64,000 bases of DNA from Nipponacmea schrenckii (lineage: Eukaryota; Mollusca; Gastropoda; Lottiidae). The first letter of the stretch is position 1. Each line of letters starts with the position of its first letter. The DNA lies in the NCBI GenBank assembly GCA_030562195.1, contig JAUJPP010000011.1, positions 558,001 through 622,000 on the forward strand, written 5' to 3'. Shown here piece after piece: positions 47,091 through 60,303 of the stretch. A program made the translations under genes and the position numbers. The notes beneath the pieces are model-generated. The model was not told the origin of the DNA, did no database searches, and was given only the letters and a program-made list of their open reading frames with translations.

Positions 47091-48747
47091 ATCCCCAGGC
47101 TTCGCGAGGTTCTGACGCAGTGCGTAGCAGCTTTGATATACGCTTTAAAACTACCCCACAAAGTATCTGTAAAACACTAACATTATTTTACAGAGTATAA
47201 GTCGTTTTATTTCAAAGCATAATTGGTTCGCTGAAACTCGTGTCATGTAGATCGCCCAAATGCATAATTCAACAAACAGTTTTTAACGCTGAAATTCGCA
47301 ATTTTCAAATGGTGATAAAACGGAAAGTATGCATCGTACATCAAAATATAATATATTCAATGGATAGATCTTTTCGAGAGCTATCACATTTGTGCAGCTC
47401 ACAAGGTCACCAAAGGTCAAGGTTACAATATACGACCATTCGAAGTTTTTATATATTACTTTCGGTCAAAATATCAAAATCAAAATCAAATTCAAAAATC
47501 GGTTTCTCAAATATAATTCAGGAACCGATATAACATTCTATAGACATCAAAATTACGCGAATCGTAGCATCTCCAGAGGCCCAATTTCGATTTAAAGAAA
47601 ATTACGCACAGTTAGTAGAGAAGAAAATATAAAATTTCCAAATATTAAAAAGCGCATTTTTGGTGGAAATATGTGGTTTAATATATCTTTACAAAGAGCA
47701 GATGAACCCCTTATAAGATTCAATATAAATATTTGATATTCATGAATTAGTTCACGTGACAGTGCTCGTTAAAAATAAAAATCACAAATTTCAATCGGCT
47801 ATAAAACCGGAAGTAGACATCGGACAACACAAAAGAATATATCAGGGGGGTAGATATCATCAAGGGCAATAAATCGTGTTCAGGTCACAAGGTCACCAAA
47901 GGTCAAGGTCACAAAATATGGGCCTTTAAAGTTTTTGTCATTACCAATAAAATTAAAATGGATATAAAAGAAAATCAAAATCAAAATTCAAAAATCGGCT
48001 CCCAAATAAAGTTGCGCAATCGACTATAGTCATTAGATATGAAAAAATAACGAAAATCGCTTTATCCCCTGAATTTGAATTTGAAATTTTACAAAAGTTT
48101 CACATTTCAATATGGCGGCTTACCGTTTGCTTCCGGTCTGCATTTTTTTATCTTCGTTTTTTTGTATGACTATTTCAAGTATATCGCAAAAAGAATTTTT
48201 GAAATATCTTGAAAATTCCGGAAGTTGATTTTTAAATTTTGAAAGCGAATAACGTCAAACCGGAAGTGATGTCGAAAATTTTAAAAATAATTCTTGATCG
48301 CATTAATAGTGTCTATCTGTCTGTAAGTTTTCGGATGCATCGGAATAAGATTGTAGAAGTTGAAAAAAAATGCAAAAATTGAAATGAAAAAAGTCAGCTA
48401 CAAAAGTAATGAAATAAGCAGTTTGAAACTGCAGTTATGTAGCTAGCAGTTAAAAGAAGCTAGCAAAAGAAGTTCTGTCAAAATCAGTTGAAAAATAGAG
48501 GTAATAAACAACAAAAACCAAAAAAACGCCATTGCCCACAGCTCGTTTCCGGTCACTCTGAATGACGTCATTTTACATTTAACAAATAGAAGTCTCGCAG
48601 TTTGAATGGCAGCCAGCAACAGGTAGTTTGTAGCATGCTGCCTTCTAAGAGATAAATCGAATGTGAAATTCGAAAAAAAAAAAAAAAAAAAAAAAAAAAA
48701 ACATTTCGAAAACAAAGCAGTGCGTTCGATGAACGCACTGCAACTAG
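47091..48747 (+). repeat. Diverged element E2
   Basis: 1,657 bp. Start ATCCCCAGGCTTCGCGAGG, then S = GCAGTGCGT at 47117-47125. End: A tract, GCAGTGCGTTC at 48717-48727, loop GAT, complement at 48731-48741, AACTAG. Interior cores contain GTTCACGTGAC, CTATAAAACCGGAAGT and CAATATGGCGGC. No open frame. Its first 1.2 kb recur inverted at about 59150-60303. Confidence 0.75.
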
Positions 48748-50977
48748 AACCGTTAGACGGTACCAAGGCAGTGCGCGTCCCTTCTATTGCATGGGTGAAA
48801 CGTTGCATTTATAATATCCAATTCCATAATAATAACTAGACCTGTTTGTAACAATTGTGCAGCTTCCGAGATATTTAGAATTTGTTATATCTCCTGGCTG
48901 TCATTTAAAAATAGAACGTAACCACGCCTACTCAGTATAATGACTTGTTTTGATTGGTTGTGATACTTTAAACTGGAAATGTCAAAATTTGTGTCTTGAC
49001 CAAACGATAAGAAATTAACACAATTTGACTTTATGACCTGTTACATTATCTTCTTAACTCTTCTCATAACATTTATATCTATTTAATTAGTGTTTAAAAC
49101 AAAACGTCGAAAAAAATAATTTTTGGTCTAAGGGACATAACACCTTATTTGAGATTACAAATTGATCTCGGATTAAATTAACTTTCCAGATCGTTGATAC
49201 TTTTAATTTGTTTATTTATTTATTTATCAATCTTAATTTAGGTGTAGTAGGAACATTAGATCCTGCAATTTGTGGCAAGTTGCCATGGTATAACATAGAG
49301 CCATCAAATTAACAGCGCGGCTTTACATCTTTAAGAGTGTATTTTATAGAGTTCCGTCCCTTATACCACTAGTCCTCTCAACTGTACATTATTTTTGCTT
49401 AAGAGAATATCATTTAGAATTCTAAAGGTTGTCATTTCCTTCCAAATATTCCATATCATACATCGCCCACAACGAGAAATGGATAATCAATCCTTTTATT
49501 TAAGATATATAATATCTTTGAATCATTTTAACTGGATTAATTTTTAATCGGAAAAAAATCAAAATCAAAATAACACTTCAAAAATCGGTTTCCATATATA
49601 TTTCGGCAATAGATTCTATATACATGTACATCAAAATAACACAAATTGAATTATCTTCCGAGACCCTATTTCGATTTAAAGAAAAATACACACAGTTAGT
49701 ATAGAAGAAATTACAAAGTTTGCAAATTTAAAACGTGCAATTTTGATCAAATATCAAGTGTTATACACCATTGGAAAGAATAAGTAGACCTGTTTGTAAC
49801 AGTTCTGCAGCTTTCGAGCTATTTAGAATTTGTTGGTCTCCTGGCTGTCATTTAAGGATAGAATGTAGATTGATTTTGCGATTATTGGGAGAGATGATTT
49901 ATTCATGATTTAACACGTGACATTTGAGTTTGTTTATAGACTGGCAATCATTAAGGTCTGTGATGTAAAAAATATCTGGGTTTAACCACGCCTACAAAGT
50001 CCATTGACTTGTTTTGGAAACTTCAACTGGAAATGTCAAAATTTGTGAATTGACCGTTTTATAGGAAAAATTCGCAATTTTTAAATGCCGATAAACCGAA
50101 AGTTTACATTTTGCTATAAAGCTTAATATGTCATTGGATAGAACTATCACATATGTACAGATATAAAGATCGCCAAAGGTCAACGTCACAATATACACCT
50201 TCGAAGTTTTTATAATTTTTAATCGTAACTAAATCAAAATCAAATTAAATATTCAAAAATCAGTTTCCATATAAATTTCGGCAATCGGTTATAGATTCTA
50301 TATACATGTCCATCAAAATAACACATATTGACTGATCCTCCGAGACCCTATTTCGATTGAAAGAAAAATACACACAGTGATGTAAAATATCTGGGCTTAA
50401 CCACGCCCACAAAGTCTAATGACTTGTTTTGATTGGTTGTGATACTTTAACTGGAAATGTCAAAATTTGTGTCTTGACCAAAAGATAAGAAATTAACACA
50501 ATCAGACTTTATGACCTGTTTATTTATAACTGTTTAATTAGAGTGTAATTTTATTCTTAAACTTTTCGCAATTTTATTTATACATATTGATTTATATATT
50601 GCTTGAAAGCTGGGAATTTGCACATTATAAAACTTTTCGAATTTTGTTTTTAAGTTAAATAGAACTAAATATAAAAAAATATGAATGTTAAAATCGCTTA
50701 TTTTCTACTAGGCGTATTTTCATCAGTTTTCGGTCTATAGCTAAAATAAAGATATTGTTAGAAAGCTGATGAAAATCACACCCAATAATGTCAATTAGAA
50801 TGTTGCCAAGAGTCTTGTTCATGAGATACAACCATCTGAAGATACGAGAAATATGCAAATTACCAATTTTTGGATCCCTATTAATCTAAATGTTCTTTAC
50901 TAAAATTAGAAATCAAGGTATCATATGAACTTTTAGCCAATGAAGATGATTTTGCAGAAAAATAAAGGATGCATATT

Positions 50978-51199
50978 AGTAAGTTAGTCCTCTTCGTTCC
51001 TTGCGGAGAATAGGGCTGCTACAGACGTTCTCCATCTCACTCTGTTATGAGCTGTTCTTTTTGCTTCATTCCAGGTCTTGCCAATCCTTCCTAGCTCTTT
51101 CAGTCTTATTCTTTTCAAGCTATGTAAAGGTCGTCCTTGTCTTCTATGCCATTGGGGATTCCAGTCCAGTGCCTCTCTGGTGATGTTGTTTTGAGATCA
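50978..51199 (-). mobile_element. Severely truncated LINE insertion
   Basis: About 222 bp flanked by an exact 13-bp duplication AAAGGATGCATAT (50965-50977 and 51200-51212). The inserted strand ends a few bases after its stop codon (TAA CTTACTA), so the 3' UTR is almost absent. Confidence 0.8.
50984..51196 (-). pseudogene. LINE ORF2 C-terminal fragment
   Basis: About 70 codons ending at the stop 50984-50986: TREALDWNPQWHRRQGRP, then a basic stretch, then GKTWNEAKRTAHNRVRWR and a final LFSARNEED. A W-NPQ-GRP start with a W-R-W end is a familiar C-terminus of non-LTR retrotransposon pol proteins downstream of the reverse transcriptase. A stop lies directly upstream at the truncation point. Confidence 0.75.
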
Positions 51200-51685
51200 A
51201 AAGGATGCATATGGTAGAGTTCAAAAGTTATGAACTTTCAAACGGAAGTCAGTTTTGAAAAACTTTGGCAGGACCTGGTCCAAAGACAAATTTGAAATTG
51301 AAAAATATGCCACTAGAGGACCTAGATAATTATCCAAATTATATTTTAAAACAAGTCTGAAAAAAATAGGATTAAAAATGGCGGACGAGTAGTATTTTTC
51401 CAATAATTTGCATATTTCAAGATGGCGATCAAACGGTTAGGAATTTGCATATACGGCATACATACAAAATGAAGATATTGATGGTACTGATTCTGTGGAA
51501 TAATAAAATTGCAAGTTTGTGCAAAAATTTAATCCGAAAATTCCGATTTCTATGATTTTCTACATTTTTTTGGTCATTTTCGGACGTTTCCGGCTAATTT
51601 CGGAAAATGTTTTATCGGAATCTTTAATGATAATTTTTTGTCTACTCATCTACCAATTTTTGTGAAAAAATAAGACGTAAATTTA

Positions 51686-52185
51686 NNNNNNNNNNNNNNN
51701 NNNNNNNNNNNNNNNNNNNNNNNNNNNNNNNNNNNNNNNNNNNNNNNNNNNNNNNNNNNNNNNNNNNNNNNNNNNNNNNNNNNNNNNNNNNNNNNNNNNN
51801 NNNNNNNNNNNNNNNNNNNNNNNNNNNNNNNNNNNNNNNNNNNNNNNNNNNNNNNNNNNNNNNNNNNNNNNNNNNNNNNNNNNNNNNNNNNNNNNNNNNN
51901 NNNNNNNNNNNNNNNNNNNNNNNNNNNNNNNNNNNNNNNNNNNNNNNNNNNNNNNNNNNNNNNNNNNNNNNNNNNNNNNNNNNNNNNNNNNNNNNNNNNN
52001 NNNNNNNNNNNNNNNNNNNNNNNNNNNNNNNNNNNNNNNNNNNNNNNNNNNNNNNNNNNNNNNNNNNNNNNNNNNNNNNNNNNNNNNNNNNNNNNNNNNN
52101 NNNNNNNNNNNNNNNNNNNNNNNNNNNNNNNNNNNNNNNNNNNNNNNNNNNNNNNNNNNNNNNNNNNNNNNNNNNNNNNNNNNNN
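51686..52185. other. Assembly gap, 500 N; orientation of the repeat family flips across it
   Basis: Exactly 500 N. All units left of it read on the plus strand, all units right of it on the minus strand. Confidence 0.99.
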
Positions 52186-54140
52186 GCAATTTCACAACAT
52201 CTCCTGACCTTCTGTAGTGGCGACGTGTTGCATAAATATAAAATGGAACATTTTTGCAAAACCGGAAGTGCTGCATTGCAACTAACCTAAAAAGTCGGTC
52301 AGTGGCTCTAGAAGTCGCAATTTTCAATCGATTTTCGTCGGGTTTGCATTTTTGGAAACTTGAAATAATTTCCAACAAGATAGCAATTTCAAAATTTCAA
52401 AATTAGAAAATTCCTAGCACACATTTTTTTGCCGTATTTTGCACATTTTTGCAACTTTGCTATTTTCCATCCGATTTATCTAAAAAAAATTGAGTATATG
52501 TAGCCCATGGAATGATTTCCAAAAAGTAGGTCAAAATTTTTGCGTCACTTCCGGTTTTTGCGAAAAATAGAGTTTTACGTCCGGTTGAATAACTTCCGGT
52601 TTTATTAATGTATGAGATTCAAACTTGTATCATCGGGTAGCCATTAGCCATACAAAAAAGCGAAGAAAATAAAATCAAGGCGGCATGCGCAACTTTCGCC
52701 GCCATTTTGATTTTTCTGAAATTGCGCAAATTTAATTCAGACATTATGGCTTATCCGATTGAGATGATTTTGGTGTCAAATGAAAGAACATAAAAATTGC
52801 AAAAAAACATTGGAAGTCGATTTTTGAATTTCGCTTTTGCATTTTTGCAACATCCGGTTGAATTTTTTCAAAGTTTGGGGGCTTATTTCTCGTGACCTTG
52901 ACCTTTGGTGACTATGAACTTTAGTAGGTCAAAGGTCATTGACCTTGGCTATCAGTTGATACTTTGACCTTTGACCTCCGACGTCTACTTCCGGTTTTAT
53001 AGCTGCCCAAAAACAGCGAAATTCGCAACTTTGGACTGCTCTAGAGCGTGACCTAATTAATTTAGAGTGTTATTTTTTTCAGATTCTTAAAGTGCTTTTT
53101 GTCCTCTTTCCAACGATGTATAACAAAGGTTTTTAAAATGAAAATTGAATTTTTTGATTTTGAAAATAAAAGTACATATTGCCGTATTGACGTTTTTTTA
53201 GAAATGTATGTGTGTATATCTCGTGATCTATTAGATGTACATGCTTCAAATTTGTAACGTGAATATACATTTTGAAAGTGATTACAGTCATATAAAAAAA
53301 ATGAGATGGGCGTGGCACATCCGGGTAAAATTCCATTTTACCATTTATATAGGTCAGCGAATTACGGCTGTAGGAAATAACGTTTTAAAAAAAAGTACCT
53401 TGCACACAGATACCTCATTGCTTTGGCCAGTGGATCCCGAAAAATCAGATGCTTCGGCCTGTTTGTTGCAATTTGCAACACTAGCAAAAAGTATCAGTTA
53501 TTTTTCGAGTTGTGGGGCTTCTTTCTCGTGACCTTGACCTTTGGTGACCTTGAGCTTTACAAGGTCATAGGTCACGGACTTTGGCTTTCAGTTGACAAAT
53601 TGATATTTTACCTTCGACGTCTACTTCCGGTTTTATATCTGCCCGAAAACAGCAAAATATACAACTTTGGACTGCTCTAGAGCGTGACCTAATTATTTTA
53701 GAGGGTTATTTTTTTCAGATTCTTAAGGCGCTTTTTGTCCACTTTCCAGCGATGTATAACAAAAATTTTGAAAATAAAAATTTAATTTTTGCACTTTTAA
53801 AATTAAAGTACATTTTGTTTTTTTTGAAATGGATTTGTGTATATCTCGGGATCTATTAGTTGTACAAGCTTCAAATTTGTACCGCGAATATATATTTCAA
53901 ATGTGATTAGATTTACGCCAAAATAAATGAGATGGGCGTGGCACATCCGGGTAAACTTCCAATTCCTCACTTATATCGGTCAGCGCTTTACATCTGTAGG
54001 AAAAAACGTTTTTCAAAAAAGTACTTTGCACACAGATATCTCGTTGCTTTGGCCAGATTCTCCCAGAAAATCAAATGTTTCGGGCTGTTTGTTGCAATTT
54101 GGCAACGTTAGCAAAGTCCCACTCTGTGCCACGTGTGGCT
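52186..54140 (-). repeat. Repeat unit, 2 alpha + beta type 2, 3' end in the gap
   Basis: Read on the minus strand: start at 54140, alpha anchors near 53683 and 53043, beta type 2 with complements of the YY1-like and NRF1-like words near 52684-52706. Cut before the A tract. Confidence 0.8.
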
Positions 54141-54255
54141 CTAGTTGTGGGACTTTGCCTTCGGCAAAGTCCCAGTTTGTTATCGGTTTGTCAATTCTTT
54201 TTTTTTTGTGGGACTTTGCTACCGCAAAGTCCCAGTTTGTTTTCGGTTTGTCAAT

Positions 54256-54291
<36 letters not shown>

Positions 54292-56277
54292 CGAAATTTA
54301 CACACCTCACTGCGCCTAGACTGCAATAGTTGCAACATTGTCTCAACTTCTCTAGACCTTCTGTAGTGGCGACGTGTTGCATAAATATAAAATGGAACAA
54401 TTTTGCAAAACCGGAAGTGCTGCATTGCAACATACCTAAAAAGTCGGTCAGTGGCTCTAGAAGTCGCAATTTTCAATCGATTTTCGTCGGGTTTGCATTT
54501 TTGGAAACTTGAAATAATTTCCAACAAGATAGCAATTTCAAAATTTCAAAATTCGAAAATTCGTAGCACACATTTTTTTGCCGTATTTTGCACATTTTTG
54601 CAACTTTGTTATTTAAAGACCGATTAATCTTAAAAAAATTGAGTATATGTAGCCCATGGAATGATTTCCAAAAAGTAGGTCAAAATTTGTGCGTCACTTC
54701 CGGTTTTTGCGAAAAATAGAGTTTTACGTCCGGTTGAATAACTTCCGGTTTTATTAATGTATGAGATTCAAACTTGTATCATCGGGTAGCCATTAGCCAT
54801 ACAAAAAAGCGAAGAAAATAAAATCAAGGCCGCATGCGCAACTTTCGCCGCCATTTTGATTTTTCTGAAATTGCGCGAATTTAATTCAGACATTATGGCT
54901 TATCCGATTGAGATGATTTTGGTGTCAAATGAAAGAACATAAAAATTGCAAAAAAACATTGGAAGTCGATTTTTGAATTTCGCTTTTGCATTTTTGCAAC
55001 ATCCGGTTGAATTTTTTCAAAGTTTGGGGGCTTATTTCTCGTGACCTTGACCTTTGATGACCATGACCTTTAGTAGGTCAAAGGTCATGGACCTTGGCTA
55101 TCAGTTGATACTTTGACATTTGACCTCCGACGTCTACTTCCGGTTTTATAGCTGCCCAAAAACAGCGAAATTCGCAACTTCGGACTGCTCTAGAGCGTGA
55201 CCTAATTAATTTAGAGTGTTATTTTTTTCAGATTCTTAAAGTGCTTTTTGTCCTCTTTCCAACGATGTATGACAAAGGTTTTTAAAATGAAAATTGAAGT
55301 TTTTGATTTTTGAAAATTTAAGTATATTTTGCCGTATTTACGTTTGCTTGAAATGTATGTATGTATATCTCGTGATCTATTAGATGTACAAACTTCAAAT
55401 TTGTACCCTGAATATTCATTTTGAATGTGATTTGATTTATATAAAAAAAATTAGATGGGCGTGGCACATCCGGGTAAAATCCTGATTTACCATTTATATG
55501 GGTCAGCGAATTACGGCTGCAGTAAATAGCCTTTTTTAAAAAAGTACTTTGCACACAGATACCTCATTGCTTTGGCCAGTTGATCCCTAAAAATCGGATG
55601 TTGCGGCATGTTAGTTGCAATTTGCAACATTAGCAAAAAGTATCAGTTATTTTTCGAGTTTGGGGGCTTATTTCTCGTGACCTTGAACTTTGGTGACCTT
55701 GAACTTTACAAGGTCATAGATCACTGACTTTGACTATCATTTGACACATTGACATTTGTCTACTTCCGGTTTTATATCTGCCCGAAAACAGCAAAATTCA
55801 CAACTTTGGACTGCCTTAGAGCGTGATCTAATTAATTTAGAGGGTTATTTTTTCAAATTCTTAAGGCGCTTTTTGTCCACTTTCCAGCGATGTATAACAA
55901 AAGTTTTAAAAATAAAAATTAATTTTTTGCCCTTTTAAAATTAAAGTACATTTTGTTTTTTTGAAATGTTTTTGCGTATATCTCGTGATCTATTAGCTTC
56001 ACAAGCTTCAAATTTGTACCGTGACTATACATTTCAAATGTGATTAGATTTACGGCAAAATAAATGAGATGGGCGTGGCACATCCGGGTAAACTTCCAAA
56101 TTTTCATTTATATCGGTCAGCGATCTACGTCTGTAGGAAATAATGTTTTTCAAAAAAGTACTTTGCACACAGATACCTCGTTGCTTTGGCCAGTTTCTCC
56201 CAGAAAATCAGATGTTTCGGTCTCTTTGTTGCAATTTTGCAACGTTAGCAAAGTCCCACTCTGTGCCACGTGTGGCT
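54141..56277 (-). repeat. Repeat unit, 2 alpha + beta type 2, double tail
   Basis: 2,137 bp; alpha anchors near 55190 and 55812 (the second degraded). The outermost hairpin (54148-54174) has stem TGGGACTTTGCC with GGCAAAGTCCCA, a paired change relative to other units. The inner tail has loop GGTA and the longest T run on this side. Confidence 0.8.
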
Positions 56278-57667
56278 CTAGTTTTTTTTTTTTTTCGAAA
56301 TTTACACACCTCACACAGCCTAGGCTACAATAGTTGCAATTTTTTCGCAACTTCTCTAGACCTTCTGTAGTGGCGACGTTTCTAATGAATATAAATTGGA
56401 ACATTTTTGCAAAACCGGAAGTGCTGCGTTGCAACAAACCTAAAAAGTAGCAAATTGGCTCTAGCTGTCGCAATTTTTGATCGATTTTCTTCGGGTTTTC
56501 ATTTTTGTAATCTGCAAGTAACTTTTGATCAGATAGCAGTTCAAAAATTTCAATTTTCAAAGATTCGTAGCACACATTTTCTTGCCGTTTTTTGCAATTT
56601 TTTGCAACTTTTTTGTTTTTAGTGTGATCGACCTGAAAAAAATTGAGCATAAGAAGCCCATGAAACTATTTTCAAAAAGTAGGTCAAAAGTTTTGCGTCA
56701 CTTCCGGTTTTTGCGAAAAATGGAGTTTTACGTCATGTTGAATAACTTCCGGTTTTATTAATGTATGACATTCAAACTTGTATCATTGGGTAGCCATTAG
56801 CCATACAAAAAAACGAAGAAAATAAAATCAAGGCCGCATGCGCAACTTTCGCCGCCATTTTGATTTTCCTGAAAGTGGTCGATTTTTATTCAGACATTAT
56901 GGCTGGTCCGATCTTGATGATTTTGGTGTCAAATGAAAGAACACAAAAATTGTAGCCAAAACTGGGAAGCCGATTTTTGAATTTCGATTTTGCTTTTTTG
57001 CAACTTCCGGTTAAATTTTTTCAATTTTTAAAAGCTTATTTCTCGTGACCTTGACCTTTGGTGACAGTGACCTTTAGTAGGTCAAAGGTCATTGACCTTG
57101 GCTATCAGTTGATACTTTGACCTTTGACCTCCGACGTCTACTTCCGGTTTTATAGCTGCCCAAAAACAGCAAAATTCACAACTTTGGACTGCTCTAGAGC
57201 GTGACCTAATTAATTTAGAGTGTTATTTTTTCAGATTCTTAAAGTGCTTTTTGTCCTCTTTCCAACGATGTATAACAAAGGTTTTTAAAATGAAAATTGA
57301 ATTTTTCGATTTTGAAAATAAAAGTACATTTTGCCGTTTTTGCGTTTTTTTGGAAATGTATGTGTGTATATCTCGTGATCTATCAGATGTTCAAGCTTCA
57401 AATTTGTACCGTTAATATACATTTCAAATGTGATTAGATTTACGTCAAAATAAATGAGATGGGCGTGGCACATCCGGGTAAACATACAATTTTTCATTTA
57501 CATCGGTCAGCGCTCTACGTCTGTAGGAAATAACGTTTTTCAAAAAGGTACTTTGCACACAGATACCCTGTTGCTTTGGCCAGTTTCTTCCAGAAAATTA
57601 GATGTTTCGGCCTGTTTGTTGCAATTTGGCAACGTTAGCAAAGTCCCACTCTGTGCCACGTGTGGCT
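56278..57667 (-). repeat. Repeat unit, 1 alpha + beta type 2, tail lost
   Basis: 1,390 bp; one alpha (anchor near 57198). The 3' end is CTAG joined to a short T run and CGAAATTTACAC, with no hairpin. Confidence 0.8.
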
Positions 57668-60303
57668 CTAGTTTTTTTTTTTTTCGAAATTTACACAGGG
57701 CACACAGCCTAGGCTGGAATAGTTGCAGCAATTTCACAACATCTCCAGACCTTCTGTAGTGGCGACGTGTTGCATAAATATAAAATGGAACATTTTTGCA
57801 AAACCGGAAGTGCTGCATTGCAACATACCTAAAAAGTCGGTCAGTGACTCTAGAAGTCGCAATTTTCAATCGATTTTATTCGGGTTTGCATTTTTGAAAA
57901 CTTGAAACAATTTCCAACAAGATAGCAGTTACAAAATTTCGAAATTCGAAAATTCGTAGCACACATTTTTTTGCCGTATTTTGCACATTTTTGCAACTTT
58001 GTTATTTAAAGACAGATTAATCTTAAAAAAATTGAGTATATGTAGCCCATAGAATGATTTCCAAAAAGTAGGTCAAAATTTTTGCGTCACTTCCGGTTTT
58101 TGCGAAAAATAGAGTTTTACGTCCGGTTGAATAACTTCCAGTTTTATTAATGTATGAGATTCAAACTTGTATTATCGGGTAGCCATTAGCCATACAAAAA
58201 AGCGAAGAAAATAAAATCAAGGCCGCATGCGCAACTTTCGCCGCCATTTTGATTTTTCTGAAATTGCGCGAATTTAATTCAGACATTATGGCTTATCCGA
58301 TTGAGATGATTTTGGTGTCAAATGAAAGAACATAAAAATTGCAAAAAAACATTGGAAGTCGATTTTTGAATTTCGCTTTTGCATTTTTGCAACATCCGGT
58401 TGAATTTTTTCGAAGTTTGGGGGCTTATTTCTCGTGACCTTGACCTTTGGTGACCATGACCTTTAGTAGGTCAAAGGTAATTGACCTTGGCTATCAGTTG
58501 ATACTTTGACATTTGACCTCCGACGTCTACTTCCGGTTTTATAGCTGCCCAAAAACAGCTAAATTCGCAAATTTGGACTGCTCTAGAGCGTGACCTAATT
58601 AATTTAGAGTGTTATTTTTTTCAGATTCTAAAAGTGCTTTTTGTCCTCTTTCCAACGATGTATAACAAAGGTTTTTAAAATGAAAATTGAAGTTTTTGAT
58701 TTTTGAAAATTTAAGTATATTTTGCCGTATTTACGTTTGCTTGAAATGTATGTATGTATATCTCGTGATCTATTAGATGTACAAACTTCAAATTTGTACC
58801 GTGAATATTCATTTTGAATGTGATTTGATTTATATAAAAAAAATTAGATGGGCGTGGCACATCCGTGTAAAATTCCGATTTACCATTTATATGAGTCAGC
58901 GAATTACGGCTGCAGTAAATAGCCTTTTTTAAAAAAGTACTTTGCACACAGATACCTCATTGCTTTGGCCAGTTTATTCCAGAAAATCAGATAATTCGGC
59001 CTGTTTGTTGCAATTTTTCGACAATAGGAAACCAGTTAATATTTTTTTCTAATTTTGGAAGCTTATTTCTCGTGACCTTGACCCTTGGTGACCTTGAACT
59101 TTAGTAGGTCAAAGGTCATAGACCGTGTCTATCATTTAATACTTTGACATCCGATGCATCCGAAAACTTACAGATAGATAGACACTATTAATGCGATCAA
59201 GAATTATTTTTTTAAATTTTTGACATCACTTCCGGTTTTGACGTTATTCGCTTTTAAAATTTAAAAATCGACTTCCTGAATTTTCAAGATATTTCAAAAA
59301 TTCTTTTTGCGATATGCTTGAAATAGTCATACAAAAAAAACGAAGATAAAAAAATCCAGACCGGAAGCAAACGTTAAGCCGCCATATTGAAATTTGAAAC
59401 TTTTGTAAAATTTCAAATTCAAATTCAGGGGATAAAGCGATTTTCGTTATTTTTTCATATCTAATGACTAGAGTCGATTGCGCAACTTTATTTGGGAGCC
59501 GATTTTTGAATTTTGATTTTGATTTTCTTTTATTTCCATTTTAATTTTATTGGTAATGGCAAAAACTTTAAAGGCCCATATTTTGTGACCTTGACCTTTG
59601 GTGACCTTGTGACCTGAACACGACTTATTGCCCTTGATGATATCTACCCCCTGATATATTCATTTGTGTTGTCCGATGTCTACTTCCGGTTTTATAGCCG
59701 ATCACTTGTAATGATATATTGAACCACACATTTCCACCAAAAATGCGCTTTTTAATATTTGGAAATTTTATATTTTCTTCTCTACTAACTGTGCGTAATT
59801 TTCTTTAAATCGAAATTGGGCCTCTGGAGATGTTACGATTCGCGTCATTTTGATGTCTATAGAATGTTATATCGATTCCTGAATTATATTTGGAAACCGA
59901 TTTTTGAATTTTGATTTTGATATTTTGACCGAAAGTAATATATAAAAACTTCGAATGGTCGTATATTGTAGCCTTGACCTTTGGTGACCTTGTGAGCTGC
60001 ACAAATGTGATAGCTCTCGAAAAGATCTATCCATTGATATATTATATTTTGATGTACGATGCATACTTTCCGTTTTATCACCATTTGAAAATTGCGAATT
60101 TCATCGTTAAAAACTGGTTGTTGAATTATGCGTTTGGGCGATCTACATGACACAAGTTTCAGCGAACCAATTATGCTTTGAAATAAAACGACTTATACTC
60201 TGTAAAAATAACGTTACTGTTCTACGGATACTTTAAGGGGCAGTTTTAAAGCGTATATCAAAACTGCTACGCACTGCGTCAGAACCTCGCGAAGCCTGGG
60301 GAT
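57668..60303 (-). repeat. Chimeric unit: E2 start joined to a standard unit
   Basis: Read on the minus strand, 60303 to about 59150 follows E2 (47091 to about 48340). After GGATGCATCGGA it changes to the second-alpha sequence TGTCAAAGTATTAAATGATAG as at 33594-33614, then beta type 2 and a tailless A-tract end. 2,636 bp. Confidence 0.75.

Larger units (their letters stand above)
48748..51685 (+). repeat. Diverged element E3, 3' end missing
   Basis: Starts A, hairpin ACCGT / ACGGT, then GGCAGTGCGCGTCC. Contains internal duplications: a block with GACTTGTTTTGATTGGTTGTG and TAAGAAATTAACACAAT at about 48930-49045 recurs at about 50400-50520, with a shorter version at 49985-50050. The part 49335-49470 resembles 35590-35730 in E1. 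Ends in the N gap; interrupted by a LINE fragment at 50978-51199. Confidence 0.55.
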
